Shown: piece by piece, positions 1 through 13,700 of the stretch
Position numbering within the stretch: position 1 is the stretch's first letter
How the letters are laid out: every line of letters begins with the position of its first letter
Origin: Globodera rostochiensis
Lineage: Eukaryota; Nematoda; Chromadorea; Rhabditida; Heteroderidae
NCBI GenBank assembly: GCA_018350325.1
Contig: JAEVLN010000002.1
Span: 874,162-938,161 of the forward strand
DNA length: 64,000 nt
Direction: 5' to 3'
Program-made: the position numbers and the translations under genes
Notes under the pieces: generated by a model
What the model was told of the DNA's origin: nothing
The model's input: only the letters and a program-made list of their open reading frames with translations
Database searches by the model: none

Positions 1-116
1 TATTCAAAGGGATTTCTGCTGTAACATTGTTGGCATACTGTGGAACCCATTACGGTACGATCAAAACAGTGTGGGGGGGGGGCTGGAGGGTGTTCTCTCT
101 GCCTGCCCAGACAATG

Positions 117-1701
117 TTACGACGCCGGAGGGTTCGAGCTGGGCGGCGGCGGGGGCGTGCCCGGCGACAGCGCCGCTTTTGTCGCCTGCGGTGGATGCCC
201 TACGACGGGAAACGGCGCGCTCTCGACGAGCGTCTCCTCGCTCGCCGTTTTTCTCGAAGGGTTCGCCTGAGTTTCCTACAAATAATAATTTTCAAAACGT
301 TTAGGTAGCAGATTTTAAAATAAAATTTGCCAAAAATGCTGAACTTTTTGGTTTTTTCCAATCTGAAATGGCATTTTTAAAAATTTGTTGCCTTCTTAGA
401 AATTTTTCTTAATAAAAAACTTGGAATTAATTTTCTAAAATGAAAAATTCTCATTAAAATTTCCAAAAATACCAGCACATTGAAACAGTCAAAATTTTGG
501 CATTTTGTTTTGCCATATGTGCTGCTTGTAGCTGCTACCTTTAGCCTCTGCTTCAAAGTTTGAATTTCGCGCTCCTGATCCTGAAGCACTTGCAGCATTG
601 CCTGAACAATTAAAAATTACAGTAAAAAATTCAAATTTCTTTCTTTAATCCCCCCCCCCCCACCTTTAGGTGGTTCATCAGTGGAGCTGCTACCTAAAAA
701 TTAGTTTAATTAATTTATTTAAATATTTATTTAAAATGTTCAGTGTTTAGCAGCCAAAAACACGCAACCGATGTAAGTTTGTAGCAGGGCACGGACGGCA
801 ACATCAGCTCGTCCTCGTTGTCCAGCAACGGCTTCGCATTGGGGTCCTCGGACGGCTTCACAACCATGCCCTAAGAAAATTGCAAAAAAATGTTTGATGT
901 TTCAAAATTTACAAATTTCGATGCCCCCCCCCCTAACAAATTAGTCCGGGTTAATCAACCCCACTAACCATCAATGCTCTCTAAATTCTAGGAATTCGAT
1001 GATTGACGACTGAAAACAGACTTTGTTGATGCACTCCAACAGCCGATTGCCCTGCACAATGGCGGACATTGCCAATTCCTTGGCATTCCGTTGCTTCAGA
1101 TCAAACACCGCCAGGCCCGTCATCTGATCGGCCATTCGATCAAGCAACGCCGAAATGCCGCCACCGCCCTTCTGCAATTTAGGGGGATCAGCCAGCAGTT
1201 TTTGAGTGTATATTTCTCAAAAAATGGGGTTCGGTCTCGAGCACACTGCTGGGTGGGTGGATATGCAAGAGAATTGCTGAATTTTGGAATCCCCGCCACC
1301 CCCGAGAATTCCCGATAAAGCGTCCACGACTTAATCCCACTGTTTGTTTCGACGATCTTTTGAAGCCGGGAGCCGTTTCTCGACAAATAAAGGAATCCAG
1401 GCTTCACCCAAATTTTGATCACACCGAAACTTTCGGTGCTCTCAAAATACGGAAAACATTTCCTGGGGCAAAAAAGGGGGAATTCCCTCTCTGTCGCGCG
1501 CTTACTCACCTCTCTGTTGTTGTCGTCGTCGTCCTCGATGGCCGTTGCGGCGGCTCTGTCATTCAAAAGTTCCGCCAAAATTTGGTGCTTTTCCGCCAAT
1601 GAGGCAAAAATCATTCGATCATTTTTGCGCAACCGCTCCGCCATACTCAACACCGGCTGCGCGTTGTCCATCACGGTCGGCTGTTGGATGACAATTTCAT
1701 T
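117..1701 (-). other. RhoGEF exons 39-43: C-terminal tail
   Basis: Exons: 1,510-1,701; 1,022-1,171; 769-870; 539-601; 117-275. They encode helical sequence (MAERLRKNDRMIFASLAEKH), an acidic run DDDDNN, a helix GISALLDRMADQMTGLAVFD, a short coiled coil LQDQEREIQTLKQRLK, and a Pro-rich end finishing SSNPPAS before TAA. All phases join at 0. No further domain is recognised. Confidence 0.85.
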
Positions 1702-4700
1702 CTGAAAGGCGGGGGGGGGGGGACACAATTTTATTGAAAATATTGAAACAACAAAATGTTTTTTTTTTGATTTTTTGCTATAAATAAACATAGGTAATAG
1801 AAAATTCCTTAATCCGGACACTGTTGTAAACCCATTTTTCCCTAAACTAGAGACCGGACTGGATCGGAATCCCGCGGGATTGGTCGTTGATCTTTCTTTT
1901 CTTAACAAAATTGACCTTTCAAAATATTCAACCTCCCACCCTTAAAAAATTTTCGACAGCGCCTCAGGCAATTAAAAAATTTTGTTTTGATCTCAAAAAA
2001 CACGCAGGATTCCGAAGTTTTTTTCGACGATTTTTCACATGATTACCGACCGCGTTGACAAGGGACGGATGCGTGAGCACATGCACTTGGTCCAAGCTGG
2101 AGCTGCTCAGCTGCTGCAGCGACCCGTCCTCACTGCTTTTGGTAGTCAACGGCGTCAAACGGCCCGCGCCCGTCGGATGTGCCCATACCGTCGGCAACGT
2201 GCCGTCCAGGAACAGCTCGGCCGGCACGGGCGACAGTCGCGAGACGGACGCCTGGTTGTCGATCAACCGAAACCAGCTTAGAAACAACATTTTGATCAAA
2301 AAATATTGAGAATTTTTTTCTGGCTGATTTCTGAAGTCTGTCTGGGATGCCGAGACTGATCAAAAGGCCGGGATTTTATGTTCCGGGGTTGTTGGTGATC
2401 CTATCGTACTGTACGTTTTGCGCTCCGTTGCCGTCTGCGTGACCAGCTCGAACATGCGCAAGTCGCACTTGTAGAGCAAGTTGAATGCCCGCTTTTCGCC
2501 AACCTTCTCCTCCACCTCGACCGATGCCAATCGCATGATCGGAATGCATCCGGCCTGCAACAACAAAATCCAAACAATTCACAATCCATTCACTCACTCA
2601 TACACTCAACAAACCAAAACCTTCTGTTCAATAAGATTCGAAACCCCGATTTAAAAAAAGAATTCGAGGAGCCACCCGACCGAGCAGGGGGTGGACGTAC
2701 ATAATTAGGGAATACAGAATTAGGTTAGCCCCATCTTTTGAAGTGTCTGTCATTACGGATTACGATTAAGCATTATTTATAAGTCTGATTTTGGCCAGGT
2801 TTTTGAACAACTTTTGCCGGGTTTGAGTTTTCCGATGACATCTCTGGGTCTTTACGTCTGGCCAGAGCCCGTGGGCCAGTGAAGTGCCAAATGTCAAGCA
2901 AAAACAAAAACCAGAAATTTTATCGAATACAAAAAAAAACCAAATTCCACCCCACAAAAACCGTAATCGACTTCAAATTACACTGTAAAAATGCCCTCGC
3001 CTACCTCGTGGATTTTTAGCTGCAAATTTGGCTGTCCGCCACCGCCGCTGCCGCCCGTCTCCGCCTTGGTGAGGAATACGAGCAGATGTTCAAGCAGCAC
3101 AACGTGCAAGTCCACGGTCTTGCCGCGCGCTTGCCGCCACACCAACGGACCCTCATAGATCAGTTTGTGCCTTCAGGGGAGGCGGGGGGGATATTAAATT
3201 TTAAGAAATAATTAAGGTTTGGTCGGGATCTCGAATTCAATCCCGCGAGATCCCGAGAAAATCCCGACGGATCCCGTCCGGTCGCTAACTCACATTCGAA
3301 AGTCGAATTTTTGAAAGAAGCCGCCCTTTTCAACAGCCGAAAAGTCCAACTTCTTTTGCAGCTCCTCCATTCGTCGCACATTGTCCGCATTTCGTTTTGC
3401 ACTGAATGTTTTGCCATCAAAAAGTTGAGCAAATTTGATTAATTTTAAAATTTTTTGGATGCTTTTTGTTCTGATCAGACAGAAATTTTTGGACACATTT
3501 GAATATTTAAGCAAAAACTGCAAGTACTGCTTGCTATACACGCTCGGATGCCCACCTGTTCACCTCCGACACAATGTTCTTCGCCCCTTGGATGCCGCTC
3601 AGCAACTTCAATCAAAAGTTGACTAATTAAATTATATACTATAACTTTCGGGTATCAAAATTCTTTCTGATCTGTCAAATTGAATCTGTTTTGATAGGAC
3701 AATAGGTAATGTCACCACATTAACAAAAAATGTAAAAAAAACTCAAAAAAGTCAATTTTGGGAGGTTTTCTGGCCATCTGTTTTTTTGGGTTTTCTGAAT
3801 GTTAGCTTACGACTGGTTTAATTAAAAAAAGAATGTTATAGTTGATTTTTATAAATTGGCGAGAGTCGGATCGGAGCCCCCCCCCCACTTCCCTAAAAAT
3901 TGTTTAGTTTTTTTGTTTAAAATTTTTGAATAACGCGAAAGAGCACAAAATTGCCTCCAAAAATGTAATTAGGTAGCCGGTAACCAATCGGGCATCCGGT
4001 TGGGTGCCATTATACAAACCGGTGCCATCGGAGGAACCGGATATTAGCCGCTCCTGTACAAAGCAACCCCATTTTTTGGCAGTCAGCCAAACCAGAGAGA
4101 ATTGATAATCAGTACAAATTGATCAAAAACAACGGATCGATAGATAACCTTTTGCAGTTCGTCGCTCGGGTCCGGCGTGTATTTGGCGACTGTCTCCAGT
4201 AACTGTTCAAAACACAAAATTTAATTTAATTTCCCGAGGCGGCAATGTTTTTGCTGTCCCAAAGCAATTTGGGGCTTTTCGGGGGGTTGAGGTGCCAAAT
4301 ATTGCTACATTTAATTATTTTTATGTATGGCATTAATCCCTTAAAAGTTTTGAATTTGAATTGTCTCACCAGCGGATATTTGACAAGCCGCTGCATTTCC
4401 ACCGGAATCATGTCCTTCAACTGCAGTTTCCTGCACAACGGGTTGTTCTCGGCATCGGCCAGAAACTGCGAGAATGGGTCGTCCTTGGCGCGGTTGTACC
4501 TGAAAATTTTATTTTAAAATTAAATTTGTTTTTTGAGAATCCCCCTCCGGGGATGTAACTGTGCCGGATGTCAAAGTAAAACATCTACGAAAACCGGTGC
4601 ATGAATTCCGTGGTCCAAAAGTTGGAATTCAGAGAGTTTCCATTTTTTAAAATTCCGAAAATCTATAGAAGTTGTGCCAGTGCCATATTTTGCTGGCACA

Positions 4701-7700
4701 TTTTGGCATTTTGACCTGTGTCTGAGCGCGTCAAGCGCGTGCTGTTGGTTTTGGCAGAACAGTGCCACGGTGGCTTTGAACTTGGCCCCGCATTGGCCGC
4801 TGAACAGCTCCTCAACAGGCGCGCCCAGGTCGCCGTACAAGCCGTTTGGGCGCCGCAAGCGCTTCATTTTCTGGCACATTTCCGCGTGCACTGTGAGGGA
4901 TTCAAAAACATGAGTTTGACATCAAAAATACCGTATACACACACACCGTCTATTTCCCAGTGTGTACTGTATTTTGTAAATATTTAAACACTGTACATTT
5001 TAACAATTCGTCCAGGTTGCCGAACAACAGCTTCACCAAGTGCGGGGAGGCAACCCGTTGAAGCACCATGGGCCGATAGAACACTTTGTAGAGCACCTTC
5101 AGACGCAGCACATGTGTGCGTTCCAAAATTGAAACAACAATTTAATACCGTATCCTTTTCATAGCCTTAGGCTACGGTAGAAAAAACAGAAAAAACATAA
5201 ATTACATGCACTGGTATACTGTAACATCAAAATTTGGTGGGAACCCTAAGGCACCGGTAACCCCAATGAAAAGCGTTTACCGGTTTGGTACAGTTCGTTG
5301 ACCACTTCCTGGCGCTTCTTCTCTTTGGGCTTCAAATGTTTGAGAATCTCCCAGCTGACCAACGACTCGAGACTCGGGATTTCCGTGTCAACCTTGGCTT
5401 AGGGTTTGTTAAGATTTGCCAACAAAAATTGTCAATTTAATTTAATAATGTAGAAAAAACAAATCCATGGAACTCGAAATTATTTATCAGGACCCAAAAA
5501 TGCACCCCCGGGGGTGGGGTTTTGTACGGGAAACGGGGGGGGGGGTCGGGGGGCTTTCGTTTTTGCCCAAAAAAAGCACCTCCAAATCGCTGCCCCAGTC
5601 CAGGTCGAACCTCTCCACCAAATCCACCAGACGTCGCTCCTCCTCCTCAGCGTTCAGTTCAACACACGACGACGAGCTGGTGCCGGCCAAGCACGAATGG
5701 GGCGACTGCACAAAGTTTAAAATTATTTTTATGCCAAATTTTGAATTAAAAAATCACAAATTTTGTGCTGCTTAACTTAAATTTGCGGCAAAATGTTACA
5801 CTCGCGTGTGACTTTTGGCGAACTATCGCCGCCACACAATTCGTTTTGCGCGGCAATTTTCTGACGCCATTAAATCATTTTCCAATTCCAAAACATTTAA
5901 ATTTTGCGCGCTAAATTTGAACTTTCAATTCAAAGCACCCAACAAATTTGAAAGAATTTCGTTGCTTTTTCCGCCAAATTTGAATAATAACCGCCGACCG
6001 ACCTGCGCAATGTCGCCGGCTGAGCAGGCCTTCAACGCTGCCGCTGTTGGAATGGCGAGTTGGGCAATTCCGCCACTGCTGTCCGCCGCCCCCAAACTGC
6101 CGCCCGGGCCTCGCTTCAAAGAACTGCCGCCGCCGCCGCTGCCGCCGACATGCTCGGCCTCAAAAATTGGGTAAATTTACACAATTTTTAAGGTTTTGAA
6201 CAGGGGTGCTCACGGTTACAAATTTTTGTACCGTAACCGTGATAAAATTCAATAACCGTTAACCGCGGTTACGGTTAACCGTGAGCACGCCTGGTTTTGA
6301 ATATAATTCAAAAGAAATGTGTAAAAAATTATGTGTACCTTTTTTATGCTCTGAGATCGTGTTGGCACTGCCGATGCCGCCACCGCCGCCGCCGCCGGCG
6401 TTGTTGTTGTTGATGCCGTAGTCACAACGGGTGCCGAGCTGCTGCTTGCTTGGGTGCAAATGCCCGAATCCATCGATGTGATCGGTTGCACCACTTTTGC
6501 ATGGGCCTCGATAGGCTAAATTTTATGAAATATAATTTTGCCTTTTTAAAATACAGCGAAAGATGAAATTGATCTGACCATTCAAATTTGAAAAATTCGA
6601 TCAAAAAACGCCGTGCCCACCGACCGTTCTGTGCGTCTTTGTCGCCGGCTGTGTTGCAGCACTGTCCAGTGCCACGGAGGGCGGCACGTCGGGCGGGGCG
6701 ATTCGTTCAAAACGGGTGCTGAACACGGGCGGGGGCAACATCGCTGTCTGAAATGATCAGAGTTATCGATGTTTTCGAGATCTGATCGACTAAAATAAGC
6801 TGCTGATCGGTCTTAGCCATCCTTTTTTCGAGATCCTCGATCGAACAATTATTACCGAGATTTTTTAAAGATTTTTCAGTGATCCCGAACAATCTCGATC
6901 GTTTAAATTTTTTTTCGAGATTCGACATTTTTCGAGATTGTCGATCGTAATCTCGATCGATCCTCAAGTCCGATCTCTAACTGAAACACGAATCTGGTAT
7001 TTATTTTGAATAGCTTTTAGAACCCGGGTTCGAACAATTTTTTTTTTGTTGCAGGACCAATCTCAACAACAAATTAAGCATCAATCAACAGCTCTTGAGG
7101 AAACTAATCGATTTACGGGTGGAGGAGACCAGACGCCATTTGAGTATGGCCGATTTAAATTCAAATTCAAACAATTTGAATCCGATTGAGTCCACCCCTG
7201 CTGATTGGCACACAAAAGGGATGTGTAACCGCCGGCTTTCGGACATTATTTGGGGTCCGGTTATATCCATGGCACACAACACAAAACGTCCGTCGTACCG
7301 ACGAGGGCGGTGACGAGCTGGAGTCCAGACTTTCCATTTTTGGCTGATGCATTTTGGCGGGTGAAATGGTGCCGATTATTTGCTGGTGATGTTGCGGCGG
7401 ATGGTGATGGTGATCGGCATCGATCATCATTTCGTGCTCATACGGTGGGATCAGATCATTGCCGTGCTTGTCAATGCTTGAGCCCTCCTTGGAGCCTGCC
7501 TTCTACAACAAAAATAGTTGGGGAAAATCCAATAATTCTTGGGGTTGCTGTATCATGATCTTGATCCACCAGTCGTTTGCGTGTCGTGATCTGGCCGAAC
7601 TATTTGGATCATTCAAAAACGATTTGGATCAAATCGTTGACAATCGGAAACGATTTGGATCAAATCATGATTCGATTGGATTCGGATCAGATCATTGAAT

Positions 7701-10700
7701 CGATTGGATTTGGATCAGATCATTGATTCGATCGGGTTTGGATCAGGTCATTGATTCGATCGGATTTGGATCAGGATCATTGATTCGATCGGATTCGGAT
7801 CAGATCACGCGCATCAGAATCACGTTGAGGTCGACATGATCTGGGTCAGATCACCACAAATTCGAACTGCCCGAATTTGGCGGGTTGGTTGACTGACCAT
7901 GTCAAGTGCGGTCGAGTGCACTGAGCGGCCCAGCGGCGGCGTAAGCGACAACGACGACTTTGGACTGCTGCGCTTTGGACGCTGCTGTTTCGGGAAGTTG
8001 AGAATGGACACGGAGTACACGGAGTCGTGGCCGCCCAACGACTGCGCATACGTGGACACCGACTCGCCGACGCCCTTATAATGCACTGAAAAAGGAAAAA
8101 TTTTGACTAAATATGTAAGATGATTCAAAAGATCAGAGTTTAAAGTTGTTAATGCCCCGTAGGCACTTTTAGGGGGCAACGATGCCGAACAACTGATCGA
8201 CTGATCAGACAACTGATCAACAGATCTGATCACTTGTTGTTCCAGTTGTGCCGTACCTCCTGCTGCCGTTGTGGCACCACCGGCGTGCTTCAGCCGTGTC
8301 GTCGAGGACGGATGCAACGGCGCGTTGACGGTGTTCAGCAGTGAAAGGGTGGAGACGGAGGCGGACGGTTGGCGTTGATAGTGGTGGTGGTGGTGTTGCG
8401 GCCCGGTTTTGGCCTTCTGCTGCTGCGTTGGCCAACAGTGGTCGGTCTATGCAAAAGTTTTTTACATTTAAAAATAGCGTCCGAAATTATTTTAGGGAAA
8501 ACCCAAAATTTGTTGTTGGCATTCTGTCCTTTTTTTTATTAATCTTTTTGGCATTTTTTGCTTGAATGCCGAGACAAAAAACTTTTCTCGTCGATCGAAA
8601 GTCTCGAGAGTGAATAAGAAATTGGCAACTTACCAATTGTGAAGTGCAATTCTTGTGCACCACCACGTCACAATCTGTGAAGAAACATTGTTATCATTCG
8701 ATTGGCCCCCGCGGGAGTGCCAATGCCACAAAATGCAATCCAAAACGCTCCCGAGGGCGGCGGGGAGTGCAAAATGTTCGACAATGATGGATTGATAGGC
8801 ATTTGGGCTGTTGGATGGTCTCAAAAATGCAAAAATCCAACAACGGGATTTGCCCCCCGGGGAATTTTGTCCGGCAAAAAAATGGCGAATCGCGCCTGAG
8901 GGGAAAATAAGAGCAATTTTCTTCAATATTTTTCGATAAATTTTTGTCAAACAAAAATTGTTTTTTCACACTGAAATGCTTAACCCCCGTGTTTCTTTTA
9001 GGACCTGCACAATTTTTGCTGTGTTATTTAAATGTGCCAAAATGAGATTTTGTCCCCCCCCCCCCCCCCGGGGGGGGGGGAATTTATGAAATGAATTCTT
9101 TTTTTTTGTAATTTGTGTCTTCTTTTTTTTGCAAAATTTTTGGCCAAAAGTCACGCGCACGCAGCACAACACTCACTTTGGCAGAAATAGGCCTGCGGGT
9201 TGACGCCCCACACCGCTTCTCGGCTGAAATTTGAGCAAAATTAAGCAACAAAAAAACGGCAGTAAAATTTGAAAAGCTTTTGAAAGCTTTAAGTTTTTAA
9301 AAGTTGCTGTTAAGCCAAAGCTAAACAATTAGAGAATTCTTGAAAAAGTCCATAAAACTCCGATTTTGGGTGCTTTTTCACATTATTTAAAACGAATTGA
9401 ACTGCTTGGGTTTTCAAATGGTTCTTCTCAATTTAGTCTTTCAAATGGCGTTTTTGTTTGTTTGATTTGGTTAAGTTAAAAAGCTGAAAAGTGATCGGCG
9501 ATTTGAAGAAAAGAAACTTTTTGAAAATCGCGTTAAAAAAAATTACAAAATATTTCACGAATTATCGTCGGAATTTGGCAAAAAAACTTTTGTAATGTTG
9601 AAAATTCCATTCCCCCCCCCCTTTTTTTATACTGACCATTGGTAGCAATGGACAGTGAGAAGCACCGGCTGAAGAAGGAACTGAAAATGGAAAGCGAATG
9701 ATTTGTGGGGATTTGTAAAACATTTTGTGTGGACTTGGTGATCTTTGAGCTGGAACTTTTGCTTGGCGGACGACGCCAACATTTTGAACATGGACGTGCC
9801 GGCGCCCGAATGTTTGGAGGTCGGCATCAGAAAGGTGGGGCACTTGTCCAACAATTTCTGCAGCGAGGAAATGGAATGGATTTTATTTTAAATCAAAAAG
9901 CGCCGCGGGGGCTTAGAGAGCGCTTCCGATGCCCCGAAGGATCAAATAGTCAATTAGAAACAAAACAAACAAAAAATGACTATTAAACTTTAACAAATTT
10001 AACACAAATTTTGTTGCAGCAAAAATAAATAAAAGAAAGTAAAGTAAATAAAATAATTGATGCAAAAATTGATTAATTTGTGTATAATAATAATAATAAT
10101 AATTTTCGTCGCGAAGAAATAAAACAATTAATTTATCGTCACAGAACATTAATAACCAACCCCCCCCCCCCCTCAAAAAGCACATCAAAATTAATTAGGA
10201 GAAAACTATAAAGCACACAACAAACAACACATTCCACGGATCCCCCCCCCCAATAAATAAATAAATAATTAATAAGTAATATAAATAAATAATTATCCAA
10301 GGATTTGTTGTTCGGTGCTATACAAAAACAAATAAACTCGCCTCCAGGGCTGAATTGCTCGTCCGCAGGCAGAAGACGACCTGAAGCAAAACAAAAAACT
10401 GATTTTGTGAATTTCATTTAACAAAATGGACTTGGCGAACTTGCATTACCCCCAGCCAATTTTTGCTCAAATTTCGAGTTGGACATTCAAAATTCGACAA
10501 AACGGAGGCCATTTTTGTGTGTTTCTCGACCTCAATTACCCCAAAACTGTGAAATAACAAATTTTTTGACGGGGGGGGGTGTTAAAAGTGAAAGTATCAA
10601 AGTTTTAACTAAAAATCCTTTTTTTGTTGCAAAAAGTCATTTTTATTAACCCAAGAAAAGGGGCCCCAGATAATTTATTTACTCAAACAAATTCACTTGC

Positions 10701-13700
10701 CTTTATCAGCGTCGCGATGGACATGATCAGCGCAAGTGTTCGGCGCTCGATATTCTCAAAGTCCGGAATGGCAGCTGAAACTTTCGCAAAAATAAATATA
10801 TTTTTTCTGCAACAAAACACTGCCCCCCCCTCCCCGACCGTAAAATATCAACTCGTTCCCCACCTACGACTCGTTCCCTTTTTATTAACTCGTTCCCACT
10901 ATAAATGTATTTTTTGGGGGAACGAGTCGATAGGGGGAACGAGTCGATGCCCGTCCCTCCCCACCCTCCCCCCCTCCCTCCCAACCCAACCCCCCAACAA
11001 ACCGAAGGGGGCGGTGGTCGATGATTTGGCCAAGTTTTGCAATGTTTTGAACAACAGTCGACCGGCCAGTCTCAGTTCAGCACCGCGGTCTGCACGAGAG
11101 GTCAGCGAGTCGAGCAGCACGGAGTCGACACCGTCCACCGGTTCTGGAGAGACAGGCGTAAGGGAAAAATACAGAAAATTCCGGGTCGGGATCCCGACAA
11201 ATCCCAAAGATTTTAGGGATTGAGCTCAAAATTGCCTAATAGTAAGGAAGCATCGAGAAGCGCTCGAGCCGTTCAAGTTTGGGAGGGTGAAAATTTTTTT
11301 GAAAAAAGAGTTAAATTTGTTTAAAAAAATTAACGAGAATCCCGAGGAATTGAAGAATGCTCGGTCGGAATCCCGATCCCGGTCAGGTCTCTAGTCAGTC
11401 CAAGCAGGGCCTACCGAAGGGTTGGCCCCTCCGGCGAAAGTCGGCCAACTGTTCGTTGATTTGGCTGACTGCGCGAGTTCGGGTCGAAATGAACAATTTG
11501 CGCAACTGATCAGTGCCCTCCGGCGGCTGCTGAGAGCCGCAGATTGTGCGCAACACTTTGTCAATGATTTGAATGTCGCGTTGCGCAATGTTTGGCAGTT
11601 GAAGCGGCGCGCCGGGGATCAGAAAGGTGGAGAAGATCTGGCAAAGTGATTGGGAGGTGGAACAAATCAAAAATACTCTGAGCAAGCAATGAGTGATCTG
11701 TTGATCAGAAAATTGAAATCTTGAAAGCGCTGGAGACAAACTAACTCTAAATCAGTGATCAGATTTGGTAATTTTGGACAGAAATAAAATGCAAACAAAG
11801 AGCTAATCCTTATCAGAAAATCTGATCAGATTCGGATAAAGCCTAGAGCAAAAGCAGATCGGGAAAGCAAAGCTTGGATCGAAAAAAGTCAAATAAAAAA
11901 CAGTTAAAAATTAATTTCCTAAATTTGGTTGAAGCGTAAATACATACGCAAAACAAACAAAACTAACCGACCTCATAGGCAAATCGGCGCTGGTCCTTCA
12001 CACTGCTGGATGGAAACGCGTCAGTGATCAGATAAAAGAGCTGAAACCCGGGAGGGGGGTTCAGAATTTTTTTAAAAATTTTTTTGTTGAAATTTACGAG
12101 GCTTCCCGGGTTCGGCGTGTTCATCAGATGGGTGAGAAAGATGGCCAATGCAGCCGGATGGCTCTTCAGCTCTTGAAGGTTCGAAAATGGGCCCACCGGG
12201 TCCTGGAAATGTAACCAAATTGATCAAAAAAAGTATTAAAAAAAAGACATTTGATCTCAATAATAGAAAATTAAAACAAACATTTTAAATTTTGTTTTTT
12301 ACCATTTTAATATTTATCTTCTAAATTATTTACATCGTTGGAGCCCAAATCGCTGTTGCGTCCCTCGTCCTCCTCCTCCTGAGCCTCCTCCAATTCGTCG
12401 CCCATCAGCAACAGATCCGCCGGCGTCGTCGTCTGTTGCTGCTGCTGCTGCTGCTGGTGAATGTAATGCATGCCGCCCGTCTCCACCTAATCAAAATTTG
12501 AATTTTTAAAATTTCTTCAAATTTATGAATTTCTTCAAAATTTTCTAACTTTGTCTAAAGCTTAACAAATTCATGGTTCCGCGACTCCATCTGTGCGCGA
12601 AAACTTTGTTAAATTCATTTGTTTTTTGTTGTTGTAATTATTTTGCTAAATAAAAATCGACAAAAATATCTATGTTTGGCCAACTCGCTACTTTTTCCAA
12701 ACATTTTCATTCTAATTTTTTTCAAAGCCAACCAAATCAAACATTTTCTGATATCATTCGTAGGCTTACAATGAGTAAAAGCAATCAACAAGCAAAAGGC
12801 TAACTTTAACGATTGGACAGCCCAAAAAAAGTTATTGCCAGAAAAGTGAAAAGCCTTGAGGGTTTTCTGGCTTTTATCTGGGTTTTCCAATTGTTTAGCT
12901 TCCATTTTAAGCCCTTTTCTTGGCTTACCCAACTTCGAATTGGCTCAACTTTTGCTGCCACGACCGCCGCCGTCGCAGCGGACTTTGGCGGCGCGACGCG
13001 CATCGAACTGGGCGGGAAGGTTTTGTTGCTCTGAACGGGGCCAAAACATTTTATTTTGGCAAGAAAATGTCCATTAATTTAAGAGAAGAAAATTTTGAAA
13101 ATTTTAATGCCCCATTTTTTGACGTTGTGCCATCCAAAACGGCAGCAATCCCCGCCCAAAAATGTCGGGGGTTCGGGGTCGGGGCTAAACCCGATTTGAA
13201 AACAAATTGTAAATAAACAAAAAACATTTTATATATTACGATCTTTGAAGCTTTCATCTCGGCACCGTATTGACTTTCAAAAATTTGGAGACGCAAAAAT
13301 ATTGAAAAATTTTGTGAGCCAACAAATTGGGGTCATTTTTCGTAGATTTTCGGGGCGAGAGGGGGGCCGAAATGTGGTGGCACATCCCCCGAGGGGATGG
13401 ACACGGACTTTGTTGTGATGCCTCAGTTTTGGCACACAGACGATTAATGGCACGAAATGCTTCCCTCCCCCCCCTCGGCACAGTTCCAACTTTTTGGGCC
13501 CACAAATTAAGTCAAAAAGCGCCGGAGGGACGGGCCAAGCGGATGCCGAAGGAAAAAGAGAAGGCCGGCCCGCGGGGCATTTTATCTGTTGCCTAGTGCC
13601 AAAATAAAATATGGCCAATTGTTTCTATTTTTTTGCAAAAAAAATCGACAAAATATATCAGGGCTTTTTTGTGGTACAAAAATGGTTTTAATGATTTGAT

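Larger units (their letters stand above)
5580..8446 (-). other. RhoGEF exons 22-28: His/Ser/Ala-rich linker
   Basis: Exons: 8,257-8,446; 7,898-8,085; 7,299-7,502; 6,625-6,747; 6,339-6,515; 6,003-6,158; 5,580-5,705. They encode low-complexity sequence (poly-His, Ser/Thr, Gly and Ala runs) ending with the acidic helix ELNAEEEERRLVDLVERFDL before the DH domain. All are in phase. No catalytic motif is visible. Phosphorylation-rich linkers are usual here in the family. Confidence 0.82.

Noticed and set aside
1120..1908. A 262-codon minus frame
   Set aside because: It runs through real RhoGEF exon 39 and its flanking introns in mixed frames; only 1,510-1,701 is coding.
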